The notes beneath the pieces were generated by a model. That model did no database searches. It was given only the letters and a program-made list of their open reading frames with translations, and was not told the DNA's origin. A stretch of DNA of 64,000 nucleotides from Streptomyces camponoticapitis (GTDB taxonomy: Bacteria > Actinomycetota > Actinomycetes > Streptomycetales > Streptomycetaceae), in assembly GCF_014646115.1 (NCBI RefSeq), contig NZ_BMMV01000035.1:1-64000 (forward strand). Reading direction: 5' to 3'. The position numbers and the translations under genes were made by a program. Every line of letters begins with the position of its first letter. Position 1 is the stretch's first letter. Positions 28,053 through 36,358 of this stretch are shown here, one piece after another.

Positions 28053-28751
28053 TCAGCCGGTGGCCTTGGCCGCCCGGAACTGGTCGATCACCGAAGGCCC
28101 GTCGCCGAGGTCCAGCATGGCGAACAGCCTCTCCGTCGAGTTCTTGGTCATTTCCGGGCCGGCCAGGGCGGGGCTGCCGGTCCCGAACGGCGGGTGCGGC
28201 GCGTACTCGATGTCCAACTCGGCCCGCCGCGCGGCCTCTTCACCACGCAGCTCGGCCAGTACGAGGAGGGCGGCCTCGTAGGACCCGGTAGCGGGCCCGG
28301 CCGTCCACAGGTTGCCGTCCCGCACCACCTCACCACCCCCGACAGGGGTCGCACCGAACTCCCCCAGCAGATCGAGGATGTGGAAGTTCGTGGTGGCCCG
28401 TCGGCCTGCGAGCAGTCCCGCCGCGCCGGCCAGCATGACCCCGCCGCACACGGCGATGACGTGCTTGGCCCGGGAAGCAGCGTCCTTGAAGAACTCGACG
28501 ACCTCCGGGTCCGCGACTACCTCGGGCGAGATGGCGCCGACGGCCAGGACATCCAGTTCCGCCGGGCAGTCGGCGAACGAGGTGGTGGGCACGGTCGGGA
28601 ACGTCGGCAGACCGTTGACGGTCTCGCGGTTCTTCCACAACAGGTGGATCTCACTGTCCGGCTGAATGCCGAGGACGGTCTGGGGCCCGACGATGTCGCA
28701 CAGGGCGTAGTCGGGGCCGACAAGAATCCCGACGGTGAGTGGCTTGGACAA
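28053..28751 (-). CDS. DJ-1/PfpI-family protein, copy 1
   Basis: 232 residues from TTG 28751, chosen because GAGGAC and the first codons match the copy at 29272. The fold shows CDIVGPQTVLG at the N-terminus, the nucleophile elbow VCGGVMLAGAAGLLAGRRATT (Cys before Gly-Gly) and a His-containing loop. Relatives include isonitrile hydratases, chaperones and AraC-partner amidases. It is about 80% identical to the divergent copy by eye. A conserved 16-base motif precedes both genes. Confidence 0.87.
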   Translation of the reverse strand: MSKPLTVGILVGPDYALCDIVGPQTVLGIQPDSEIHLLWKNRETVNGLPTFPTVPTTSFADCPAELDVLAVGAISPEVVADPEVVEFFKDAASRAKHVIAVCGGVMLAGAAGLLAGRRATTNFHILDLLGEFGATPVGGGEVVRDGNLWTAGPATGSYEAALLVLAELRGEEAARRAELDIEYAPHPPFGTGSPALAGPEMTKNSTERLFAMLDLGDGPSVIDQFRAAKATG

Positions 28752-28816
28752 GGTGTCCTCCAAGTACTGAGAAACGGCCGGGTAAGGGAACGGGCCATCC
28801 GCCCGCTCCCCACCTT

Positions 28817-28832
28817 TAAGCCACACTGTAAG
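28817..28832 (-). promoter_or_regulatory. Shared motif CTTACAGTGTGGCTTA upstream of PfpI copy 1
   Basis: The minus-strand sequence CTTACAGTGTGGCTTA differs at one base from 29190-29205 upstream of copy 2. Each has two direct CTTA steps and lies 65-85 bases before the start codon. Such a short conserved site in otherwise unlike flanks suggests a shared operator. Confidence 0.6.
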
Positions 28833-29020
28833 CCAAGCTAATACCCACCTCTAGAGCCCCCCGCGACTAAGACCCTTCGCACGGCGAGAGGACACCCCCC
28901 TGGCGAGCAGAGCAGCCGCGACGGCAACCTCGACGAAGACGCGCACCCGACACCGCTCCGACCATGGCGCGTTGTGCACTCGCCTCCTAGGGGGCGCCTT
29001 GCCAGCCGTGATGCGCGGAT

Positions 29021-29170
29021 ATGGGTAGCCGCACCAGACCGGCGGAACCCGGTCACGCCGGCGGGGCCGCCACGGCCTGGGTTCGCGGCTACGCGGCAGA
29101 GCGCCCGCACGACGACCGGGCAGTGCTCCTGGTCGACGAGACCGGCGACGCGAAGAAGGGCCGGGCACTA
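29021..29170 (+). pseudogene. IS701-family transposase fragment
   Basis: Encodes WVRGYAAERPHDDRAVLLVDETGDAKKG, closely matching the V-D-E-T-G-D-x-K-K-G active-site block of IS701-type transposases. Both ends are lost; the frame continues into unrelated codons after 29160. It sits between the two inverted PfpI genes. Confidence 0.75.
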
Positions 29171-29189
29171 CAGACATGTATCAGCATGA

Positions 29190-29205
29190 CTTACAGTGTG
29201 ACTTA
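29190..29205 (+). promoter_or_regulatory. Shared motif CTTACAGTGTGACTTA upstream of PfpI copy 2
   Basis: Near-identical counterpart of the motif at 28817-28832, in the same relation to the gene. See that entry. Confidence 0.6.
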
Positions 29206-29271
29206 TGGTCGGTTGCCGGAACTCAGCCGGCAATCCGCGTACCGCACATCTGTCAACACTCGGAGGACATC

Positions 29272-29964
29272 GTGTCCAAGCCACTCACCGTCGGGATCGT
29301 TGTCTCACCCGGCTATCTCGTCTGCGACATCGTCGGGCCCCAGACCGTGCTCGGTATCCAGCCGGACAGTGAGATCCACCTGTTGTGGAAGAACCGTGAA
29401 ACCGTCAACGGATACCCGACGTTCCCCACCGTGCCCACCACCTCGTTCGCCGACTGCCCGGCCGAACTCGACGTGCTGGCCGTCGGCGGCATGATCCCCG
29501 ACGTCCAGGGAGACCCGGAGGTCATCGCGTTCTTCAAGGACGCTGCTTCCCGGGCCAAGCACATCATCGCCGTGTGCGACGGAGCACTCCTGGCGGGCAC
29601 CGCAGGTCTGCTGAAAGGACGGCGGGCCACCACGAACTTTCACATCCTCGATCTGCTGCCGGAGGTCGGTGCGACCCCTGTCGGGGGTGGTGAGGTGGTG
29701 CGGCACGGCAACCTGTGGACGGCCGGGCCCGCTACCGGGTCCTACGAGGCCGCCCTCCTCGTACTGGCCGAGTTGCGTGGTGAAGAGGCCGCGCGGCGGG
29801 CCGAGTTGGACATCGAGTACGCGCCGCACCCGCCGTTCGGGACCGGCAGCCCCGCCCTGGCCGGCCCGGAAATGACCAAGGATTCGCTGGAGAGGCTCTC
29901 CATGATGAACCTCGGCGCCCGCGCCGTACTGGATCGCCTCCGGGAACAAGAAATATCCGCCTGA
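29272..29964 (+). CDS. DJ-1/PfpI-family protein, copy 2
   Basis: 230 residues from GTG 29272 with GGAGGA upstream. Same architecture as copy 1; the elbow here reads VCDGALLAGTAGLLKGRRATT, with Asp replacing the first Gly after Cys. The C-terminus diverges (LGARAVLDRLREQE). Long identical coding stretches with copy 1 (for example around PHPPFGTGSPALAGPEMTK) indicate recent duplication or gene conversion. Followed 150 bases later by a MarR gene. Confidence 0.87.
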   Translation: MSKPLTVGIVVSPGYLVCDIVGPQTVLGIQPDSEIHLLWKNRETVNGYPTFPTVPTTSFADCPAELDVLAVGGMIPDVQGDPEVIAFFKDAASRAKHIIAVCDGALLAGTAGLLKGRRATTNFHILDLLPEVGATPVGGGEVVRHGNLWTAGPATGSYEAALLVLAELRGEEAARRAELDIEYAPHPPFGTGSPALAGPEMTKDSLERLSMMNLGARAVLDRLREQEISA

Positions 29965-30114
29965 GTGTCGTCGTCTCCACCCGCTGCCCGGGCGGCCGCC
30001 CCGGAACGCACCCTCCCGCAGAGCCCCGGTGACCGAGAACCCCGTCGAGGAAGGGGCCCATACTGAGGAGGAGCGGGTTCAGGACGCGGCTCAGGCTGGG
30101 AGAAGAGGGTCGGC

Positions 30115-30591
30115 ATGGCAGGTGTGGACGAGGCGACGGACCGGGGTTCCGTGGCGCTCTTGATGGTGGCCGCGGGGCGGATGCTGAGCCGGCGCGTCGA
30201 GGACGAACTCGCCGAGCTGGGGCTCACATTGCGCCACTACGGCGCCCTGGCTCACCTGTCGCACCGCTCGGACCTGTCGTACTCCGACCTCGCTCGCCGC
30301 GCCGGGATCACCACACAGAGCATGCACGCGACCGTGCGCGCACTGGAACAGCGCGGCGCGGTGACGCGAACCCTCCCCGGCCACGGCCACGCGGCACGCC
30401 TGGAGGTCACCGAGGAGGGACGGCGGCTGCTCACCGAAGCGGGTGAGGCCACGGCGCGCCTGGACCGCGAACTGTTCGGCCACCTGAGCGAGGACGAGCG
30501 GGACGGGCTGCGGCTGGGACTGTCGGCGCTCGCACCGCCCTCCGACAGGTCCCGCGGCACTTCCCAGCGGAACTCACCGTCTGAAGGATGA
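30115..30591 (+). CDS. MarR-family transcriptional regulator
   Basis: 158 residues. Helix 1 ALLMVAAGRMLSRRVEDELAELGLTLRHYGAL, HTH DLARRAGITTQSMHATVRALEQRG, wing VTRTLPGHGHAARLEVTEEG, C-terminal dimer helices. Start ATG 30115 with GGGAGAAG upstream. Its target is not visible; the PfpI gene upstream on the same strand, or its own promoter, is possible. The tail (RGTSQRNSPSEG) is disordered. Confidence 0.9.
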   Translation: MAGVDEATDRGSVALLMVAAGRMLSRRVEDELAELGLTLRHYGALAHLSHRSDLSYSDLARRAGITTQSMHATVRALEQRGAVTRTLPGHGHAARLEVTEEGRRLLTEAGEATARLDRELFGHLSEDERDGLRLGLSALAPPSDRSRGTSQRNSPSEG

Positions 30592-30628
30592 CCCTGCCTT
30601 GAGCCGGATCCGCCGACCACGATCAGCC

Positions 30629-30656
30629 GGCGCTCCGGGCGGGCACCCGGAGCGCC
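30629..30656. terminator. Hairpin between convergent MarR and NmrA-like genes
   Basis: An 11-bp perfect stem GGCGCTCCGGG / CCCGGAGCGCC with a 6-base loop, 8 bases from the stop of the minus-strand gene. Serves both directions. Confidence 0.8.
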
Positions 30657-30663
30657 GTGGCGC

Positions 30664-31527
30664 TCAAAAGCCGATGTCTGCCAGCCAGCGAGCTGTGCTT
30701 TGGGGAGTCACACCGAGAAGTTCCTGGGCAGAGTGTTCGGGCCTGATCGCGTGGTCCGGCAGCGCACCGAGAGCCTGGTAGAAAGCCGCCACGCCGGCCG
30801 CGGCACCTTCACCGAGCAACGGCGTAATGGACTCCTTCATGGCCGCGGGCGTGATCGCCTCGTATCTCACATCCCGTCCCAGCCGCGCGGCGAATGCCTC
30901 GGCGAGATCCGGTCCGGTGACTGCCGGGAACTGCCCGACGCCGACTGTGCCGGTCACATCCGGGCGCTCCAGCAGCACGGCGGCGACATCGGCTATGTCC
31001 TGGTGCGAGGCCCATGAGACAGGGAAATCGGCACGGAGTGGGTAACGCAGAACGCCCTGTCCCCGAACTGCCTCGACAACCGTCGGAAGGAGCAGATTCT
31101 CCAGGAACACCCTTGGCGCGATCACCGCATACGACACCTCACTGGCCTCCAGCCCCGCTATCAGTGTCGCGGCGGCGCTGTCCACAGGGATGGATGGCGG
31201 GCTCGCCGGGGCGCCGATCCCGGAGCCACTGGTGGAGAACACCACACGCGCGGGCCGGGCCTCGCGGACCGCGGCAACGATATGCCGCACGTAGGCCTCA
31301 CGGTCACCGGGTGCGGCCGCCGGCAGATGGACGAACAGTCCCTCGGCGCCCCGATAGGCGTCTGCCAATTCCGAGGAGGAAGAGTAGTCGAGAGGCCTCA
31401 CCCGCGCGCCGGCCACGGCGGCGTCCGCGCGGCGCGTGAGAGCAACCACGGACTTACCCGCGGCGGCGAGAACAGAAACAACAGGGGCACCCTGGGCGCC
31501 GGTGGCGCCATGGATCACATAACTCAT
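30664..31527 (-). CDS. NmrA-like NAD(P)-binding oxidoreductase
   Basis: 287 residues. Rossmann N-terminus MSYVIHGATGAQGAPVVSVL (GxTGxxG) and ALTRRADA, with RVVFSTSGSG in the middle and the NmrA/atypical-SDR C-terminal lobe. It resembles quinone reductase-like or redox-sensing SDRs. Divergent from an HxlR regulator 62 bases away, a very common pairing in which HxlR represses the reductase. Confidence 0.9.
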   Translation of the reverse strand: MSYVIHGATGAQGAPVVSVLAAAGKSVVALTRRADAAVAGARVRPLDYSSSSELADAYRGAEGLFVHLPAAAPGDREAYVRHIVAAVREARPARVVFSTSGSGIGAPASPPSIPVDSAAATLIAGLEASEVSYAVIAPRVFLENLLLPTVVEAVRGQGVLRYPLRADFPVSWASHQDIADVAAVLLERPDVTGTVGVGQFPAVTGPDLAEAFAARLGRDVRYEAITPAAMKESITPLLGEGAAAGVAAFYQALGALPDHAIRPEHSAQELLGVTPQSTARWLADIGF

Positions 31528-31537
31528 GACCGAATTA

Positions 31538-31552
31538 GTGCACAGGGTGCAC
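31538..31552. promoter_or_regulatory. HxlR operator candidate
   Basis: Two GTGCAC hexamers (31538-31543 and 31547-31552) separated by AGG, each self-complementary, midway between the divergent NmrA-like and HxlR genes. HxlR proteins usually bind direct or inverted half-sites of this kind in such a gap. Confidence 0.65.
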
Positions 31553-31589
31553 CGGTTACTTCAACTGCACTATTGGATCGAGAAGAGAA

Positions 31590-31928
31590 TTGATTGCTGT
31601 TCCGCTCCCCGAGTGCGGTGTCTCCCGGTTCCTCACGCTGCTCGACGGGCCCTGGGCCACCCTGATCGTGCGTGAACTCCTGGACGGTCCCCACCGCTTC
31701 ACCGAACTCCGCAAGGCCCTGCCCGGTATCAGCCCCCACACCCTGACCAGCAGGCTGCGCCGGTTCGAGACGTACGGGATCGTCACCCGCACCGCGTATC
31801 CCGAAGTACCCCCACGCGTCGAATACCGGCTCACCCCCCTCGGCGAGGACCTGCGCGACGTACTCGAAGCCATGGCAGCCTGGGCCCTGACCGTCCCGCA
31901 GCCCGACCCTCATCCGGCCGCGTACTGA
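31590..31928 (+). CDS. HxlR-family regulator
   Basis: 112 residues, TTG start. The HxlR winged helix reads FLTLLDGPWATLIVRELLDGPHRFTELRKAL, GISPHTLTSRLRRFETYGIV and VEYRLTPLGEDL. The usual N-terminal Cys is present (Cys9, ECGVS), so thiol or quinone sensing is possible. Divergent from the NmrA-like gene. Confidence 0.9.
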   Translation: MIAVPLPECGVSRFLTLLDGPWATLIVRELLDGPHRFTELRKALPGISPHTLTSRLRRFETYGIVTRTAYPEVPPRVEYRLTPLGEDLRDVLEAMAAWALTVPQPDPHPAAY

Positions 31929-31949
31929 CCGGTCAGAAAACAGCCTTTC

Positions 31950-32267
31950 GTCCGCGGTCGGGGGCCTGCAAGCGGCAACCGGACGAGAGGGGCCGACCCG
32001 GCGCGGCCAACGCAGGGCCCGGGCCTGGACGGCTCCAAGCATCCGCTCGAACATGCCGTCCAGGACCCACCGGCGGAAACCAATGTGCAGCGTGGCCCAC
32101 GGGCCTTACCGATCGGGCACGTCACCCCGAGCCGTCCCGGTGCGGAACTTCCACACGATCCCGTTGAGCACCGTGCGGTCGTCCAACCGTTTCCTGCCCC
32201 GCAACGACTCGGGCAGCAGTTGCCGAACGAACTCCCATTCGGCATCCGACAGTTCATGGCGACGCAT
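31950..32267 (-). pseudogene. IS5-family transposase remnant with in-frame stop
   Basis: Starts MRRHELSDAEWEFVRQLLP, continues GRKRLDDRTVLNGIVWKFRTG, then TAA, then in the same frame GPWATLHIGFRRWVLDGMFERML, after which similarity ends near 31960. It is an N-terminal third only, from an element different from the one at 14005. TTGCGTAATGGATCATGG upstream may be the old terminal region. Confidence 0.82.
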
Positions 32268-32478
32268 CACCCGACCATGATCCATTACGCAAGATCATTT
32301 GAGGTCCTCGGCGGGTGTGCGACCAGTCGTCGCGGGAACACTGTTGGGGGGTCAGAGCCGTCGCGATCTGGCCTGCCGCCAGCGGCATTCCGGCCGGTCG
32401 TCTTGTGCGATGCCGCCGGCAACTGAACGTGAACAAGTCCCGTTCTGCTCTGTGCGAGGCGGGCCGATGAATCATGTG

Positions 32479-34299
32479 TCAGTTGAGGGCGGTGAGGAAC
32501 TGGGTGGCGGCGAGTTCGGCGTACAGCAGGTCGGCAGCGACGAGTTCGCGGTGGCTGCCCACCGCGCGTACCCGGCCGGCATCCATGACGACGATGCGGT
32601 CGGCCGTGGTGACGGTGGAGAGCCGGTGGGCGACGACAAGCACGGTGGTGGTGCGGGCGACGTCGGCGACGGTGTCGCGCAGGGCGGCCTCGTTGACGGC
32701 GTCGAGCTGGCTGGTGGCCTCGTCGAGGAGGAGCAGGCGGGGGCGGCGCAGCAGCGCGCGGGCGATGGCCACGCGTTGGCGTTCACCACCGGAGAGCTTG
32801 GTGCCGCGGTGGCCGACGAGAGTGTCGAGGCCCTGGGGAAGGCCGGCGACGAGGCCGTCAAGTCGGGTGGTCTTGAGTACCTTGCACAACTCCTCGTCGG
32901 AAGCGTCGGGGTTGCCGAGAAGCAGGTTGCCGCGGAGCGAGCCCGAGAGCACAGGGGCGTCCTGTTCGACGTACCCGATGGCGGCACGCAGCGTGGGTAT
33001 CTCCCAGCGCATGAGTTCGCGGCCGTCGAGGACGATGCGACCGGCCGTCGGCTCGTAGAACCGTTCGATGAGAGAGAAGACCGTGGTCTTCCCGGCGCCG
33101 GAGGGGCCGACGAAGGCGGTCAGCCCGCGGCCGGGGATGGTGAAGCTGACCGCTCGGTGGACGTAGGGCAGCTCCCCGGCGTAGCGGAAGCAGACCTCCT
33201 CGAAGGCGAGCGCGGCCGGCTCGGCGTCCGGTGCGGGCAGTGGGGCGGGCTCTGCCTCCGGCTCCGCAGGCAGAGCCTGGGCCTCCTGGATACGGGCGAT
33301 GGCTGCGGTGCCGGTCTGATACCCGGTGGCGGCGGCGATCACCTGCTGGACGGGCGACATCAGGTAGAAGACGTACATCAGAAAGGCGACCAGGGTGCCG
33401 ATGTCGATGGCGCCGGTGGCCACCCGGGCGCCCCCGGCGGCCAGCACCGTTATAAAGGCGATCTGCATGGACAGGCCGGCCATGTTCCCCGCCAGAGCTG
33501 ACCACTTCGCGGAGTCCACGCTGTGCCGCCAGGCCTCGTGCGCGGCGGCGTGCACTGCCTGCTCCTCGCGGTGCTCCGCGCCGGAAGCCTTAATGGTGCG
33601 CAGGCTGCCCAGGACGCGCTCCAGGGACGCGCCCATTACCCCTACCGAATCCTGCGCACGACGGATGGTCTTCTTGACCTGCGGCATGATCACCCAGATG
33701 ACCATGCCCGTGCACACGATCACGGCGAGGGTGACGGCCAGCAGTGCCGAATCGACGACACCCATCAGTACCAGCGTGGCGATCATGGTGAGTCCGCCGG
33801 TGCCGAGGCCGATGAGGGTGTCGGTGGTAACCGAGCGGAGCAGCGTGGTGTCGGAGGTGACCCGCGCCATCAGATCGCCGGGCTCGCTGCGGTCCACCGC
33901 GGAGATGCGCAGTCGCAGCAGATACGAGGTCAGCGCCCGGCGTGCCCCAAGGACCACGGACTCGGCGGTGCGCTTCAGCAGGTACGAACCCACGCCCCCG
34001 AGCCCGGCGTTGGCAAGGACGAGAACGCTCATCACGAGCAGCGGTGTGGTGATGGACCGGTCGTGGCCGAGGTCGTTGACAAGCCCGCGCGCGACCAGGG
34101 GCAGGGCGAGTCCTGTGGCACTGGTGAGGAGTGCCAGGAGCGCGCCGGCCAGCAGCACCCAGCGGTACGGACGCACGTAGTGGAGAAGCTGCCGCCAGGG
34201 GGGCGGCGGTGTTGTGGCGGGCGAATGAGGTCTGCCCTGCTCGGACGAGGTCGGCAGCTGGGGGATGGGTGCCGGCGGACTGCCGGATGGAGCGTCCAT
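32479..34299 (-). CDS. ABC exporter (membrane and ATPase domains fused)
   Basis: 606 residues. A Pro-rich N-terminus, then six membrane helices (about 45-335) with the ABC_membrane pattern. The ATPase domain (about 370-600) has Walker A GPSGAGKTT, signature LSGGERQRVA, Walker B LLLLDEAT and the switch His in VVAHRLST. There is no N-terminal C39 peptidase, so it cannot cleave a leader. It could export the lanthipeptide made by the genes at 37.5-42.2 kb or a lost peptide product (see 34441); both are inference. Confidence 0.9.
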   Translation of the reverse strand: MDAPSGSPPAPIPQLPTSSEQGRPHSPATTPPPPWRQLLHYVRPYRWVLLAGALLALLTSATGLALPLVARGLVNDLGHDRSITTPLLVMSVLVLANAGLGGVGSYLLKRTAESVVLGARRALTSYLLRLRISAVDRSEPGDLMARVTSDTTLLRSVTTDTLIGLGTGGLTMIATLVLMGVVDSALLAVTLAVIVCTGMVIWVIMPQVKKTIRRAQDSVGVMGASLERVLGSLRTIKASGAEHREEQAVHAAAHEAWRHSVDSAKWSALAGNMAGLSMQIAFITVLAAGGARVATGAIDIGTLVAFLMYVFYLMSPVQQVIAAATGYQTGTAAIARIQEAQALPAEPEAEPAPLPAPDAEPAALAFEEVCFRYAGELPYVHRAVSFTIPGRGLTAFVGPSGAGKTTVFSLIERFYEPTAGRIVLDGRELMRWEIPTLRAAIGYVEQDAPVLSGSLRGNLLLGNPDASDEELCKVLKTTRLDGLVAGLPQGLDTLVGHRGTKLSGGERQRVAIARALLRRPRLLLLDEATSQLDAVNEAALRDTVADVARTTTVLVVAHRLSTVTTADRIVVMDAGRVRAVGSHRELVAADLLYAELAATQFLTALN

Positions 34300-34440
34300 G
34301 AGTACCTCATACGGTCTGTGTCGGCCTGTGCGGCGGGCCGGCCGTCAGCCGTTGGCGGGCTGCCGCGTGACGGCACGGCGCGGGCCGGGTCCCGACTTCT
34401 TCCGCCCCTGGCGGCGGGCGGGAGGCCACCAAGTGGACGA

Positions 34441-34743
34441 TTACGGCAGTGAATACGGCGATTGAGGTCCGGTCGCCATGCGCCGCCCGGCCCGGATCCT
34501 CTTCGACGTCCTGGTGACGAGCGTGCCCCTGCCACGCGCGACGCTCTCGTTCGGCCCCTGGCGCACCCGCTCGGCGCACCGATTGGCGCACCGATTGGCG
34601 CACCGGACATGGGTACTCGATTCGTTCGGTCGCCCGTACGGTGTCGGCGAACCCCCGGCTGCGAACAGTGTGGGCGCCTCGTAGCAAGCCGTCGCGTCGA
34701 AGTCTTCAGCTCCTTTTGTTCGATTTTGCTCTACGGGTTTCAT
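34441..34743 (-). other. Small ORF with lasso-leader-like motif in the exporter/AraC gap
   Basis: The gap 34300-34773 has no established gene. One 100-codon frame starts ATG 34743 and contains CYEAPTLFAAGG, matching the Y-x-x-P-x-L-x-x-x-G leader signature of lasso-peptide precursors. The following residues do not give a ring-forming acid at core position 7-9. In another frame, reached across the G5 run, the sequence continues GFADTVRATERIEYPC, which fits the family's G-x-F-A-x-x-T better. There is no good ribosome site. 34571-34606 repeats GGCGCACCGATT three times. Possibly a decayed precursor; may be chance. Confidence 0.3.
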
Positions 34744-34773
34744 GATTCCGCGAAGGTCCCGTGCCGTCGTTGT

Positions 34774-35766
34774 CTACTCGCGCAGTGGGTTTGTCGGTTC
34801 GCGCACGAGAAGATGATGGGAAGCCCGGTACTCGCTGGGCGACGCCCCGTAGGTGGCGCGGAAGAGCCTGCTGAAATGGGCGTGGTCGGTGAAACCCCAG
34901 CGTGCGGCGATGGCGTGGATAGTGCGCCGGCTAAGCCCGGGATCCGCCAGAGCGCGCCGGCACTGCTGCAGGCGCTTTCGCCGGATCAGGGCCGCCGGGG
35001 TCGTGCCTGTGACGGCCAGCGCCTGTTGCAGTTGACGCAGGGACACATGGTGGGCGTCGGCGACGGTCCGCGGTGAGAGTTCCGGGTCACCGAGGTGCTG
35101 GTGGATGAAGGTGTGGACACGGGCGAGCAGGGCTCGCTGCCGGCTCTCGGGCGGCACCGCGTGTAGCGAGTGGAGTTCATGGGCCAGCATGGTGGTCAGC
35201 AGTTCCAGGGCGGTGTCGAGCAGGCGGACGATATCAGCGGCTCTGTCCCGGATTCCTGGACTGGTGATCTCGTGCAGACAGCGGGAAAGAACGGCGCCGA
35301 TGCCCTCACGCCCCGAGAGTCGTCCGGCCAGCAGCGGGGCCACCTCTGCCGCTGACAGTGGCAGCACCGCTTTAGGGAGGACGAGGATCTCGTGCGTCCC
35401 GCTCTCGCGCCTTGCCCGGAACGGTTGCGAGGAATCGATAAGGATCAGGTCACCCGCTCCGAGGGTCGTCTCCCGGCTCCCTCGACTGAATCCGCAGGTA
35501 CCGGTCCGGACAACTCCGAGTAGATATTTTTCCGGATCCGACCGGCGGACGAGCTTCTGGGTACGTTCCGCGGACCACGGTGATATCACCGTTTCCGTAT
35601 ACACCTGAAGGGTGTTCGAGCCACGTACAAGTGTCGAGGCCAGGAAATTCGCTTCGTCGTGACATCGCGCCTGAGTTGGGACGAGTGTGCGGCAGGTCAG
35701 CTCGCGCCAGCACGCGAATCGCTCTTCTGCGGGTAGATTCTCGGTGGTGAACACCGTCTCAATCAC
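34774..35766 (-). CDS. AraC-family regulator
   Basis: 330 residues from GTG 35766, chosen for the GTGGAGGA site just upstream. The N-terminal AraC_binding_2 domain (about 15-190: RFACWRELTCRTLVPTQA, GDLILIDSSQPF) precedes two HTHs (about 215-320: TVADAHHVSLRQLQQAL, IAARWGFTDHAHFSRLFRATYG, SPSEYR). This FeaR/XylS-type layout often senses small organic molecules. It lies between the exporter and the lanthipeptide genes, so it may control either. Confidence 0.9.
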   Translation of the reverse strand: MIETVFTTENLPAEERFACWRELTCRTLVPTQARCHDEANFLASTLVRGSNTLQVYTETVISPWSAERTQKLVRRSDPEKYLLGVVRTGTCGFSRGSRETTLGAGDLILIDSSQPFRARRESGTHEILVLPKAVLPLSAAEVAPLLAGRLSGREGIGAVLSRCLHEITSPGIRDRAADIVRLLDTALELLTTMLAHELHSLHAVPPESRQRALLARVHTFIHQHLGDPELSPRTVADAHHVSLRQLQQALAVTGTTPAALIRRKRLQQCRRALADPGLSRRTIHAIAARWGFTDHAHFSRLFRATYGASPSEYRASHHLLVREPTNPLRE

Positions 35767-35976
35767 TGGTCCTCCACAAAATTCTTTCTGCGAGAACCGA
35801 GCCGAATCCGCCGTTGTCTCCAACGGTCATAACTAGTGGAAGCCTTGATAGCGCCGACAGGATCCCGCTTTCCACTTCGAATTATCCGGGCGCACGAACG
35901 CCGCGTCTTTCGGTTCGGCCGGGCTAGTTCGACCCAGACCTTGCCGGTCGGCAACAGAAGGAGCAATAGCAGAGGC

Positions 35977-36061
35977 TGTCCGGGACGAACCCAGCCCTGT
36001 CCGGGACAGGAGGGGTGCTGTCCGGCCTGGTCAGAGCGTTTGTCCGGGAGTCCTGTCCGGG
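35977..36061 (+). repeat. Five TGTCCGG repeats with two-turn spacing
   Basis: The gap 35767-36135 has no gene but holds TGTCCGG at 35977, 35998, 36019, 36041 and 36054. Four are followed by G, and two read TGTCCGGGAC. The second extends to the palindrome CCTGTCCGGGACAGG (35996-36010). Spacings of 21, 21, 22 and 13 bases put most on one DNA face, suggesting a cooperative regulator site upstream of the HTH genes at 36136 and 36359. Confidence 0.75.
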
Positions 36062-36135
36062 CGATCCGTCTGGGCTGCACCAGAGCAGGTCGGATTGCCG
36101 GTGTCATGTCACCCGACGCTTGAGGAGCTCACGGA

Positions 36136-36315
36136 ATGGACAGTCGAGAGGATCCGCCGGCGCATCAAGCAGGCGATGCTGAAGAGTTCGTGGAGCTCAT
36201 GTGGCAGCTCAAGCAGCAGTCGGGGCTGATTTACCGGCAGTTCGAGGGAACCGGGATCAGAACTGTCCACCACCTGGAGAAGCTCCCCAGCCAATCCGGC
36301 GGCGGACCGGCGTGA
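36136..36315 (+). CDS. 59-residue truncated paralogue of the next HTH protein
   Basis: Start ATG 36136 with GAGGAG 8 bases upstream; TGA at 36313. It reads DAEEFVELMWQLKQQSGLIYRQFE, close to the DAAAFVGLLRQLKEESGLTYRQLE of the gene at 36359, then loses similarity before the recognition helix. Either a small dimerising modulator of its neighbour or the stump of a duplicated copy. The ribosome site looks intact, so it is probably translated. Confidence 0.6.
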   Translation: MDSREDPPAHQAGDAEEFVELMWQLKQQSGLIYRQFEGTGIRTVHHLEKLPSQSGGGPA

Positions 36316-36358
36316 AGCGGGCCTTGTCAAGCAACGTGGGCCGGGCAAGGATGTTCGC

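Noticed and set aside
32479..34299. ABC exporter considered as a peptidase-containing lanthipeptide transporter
   Set aside because: No N-terminal C39 Cys/His peptidase domain is present.
34571..34606. Triple GGCGCACCGATT repeat considered as an attachment site or CRISPR
   Set aside because: Only three short adjacent copies and no integrase or cas genes nearby.
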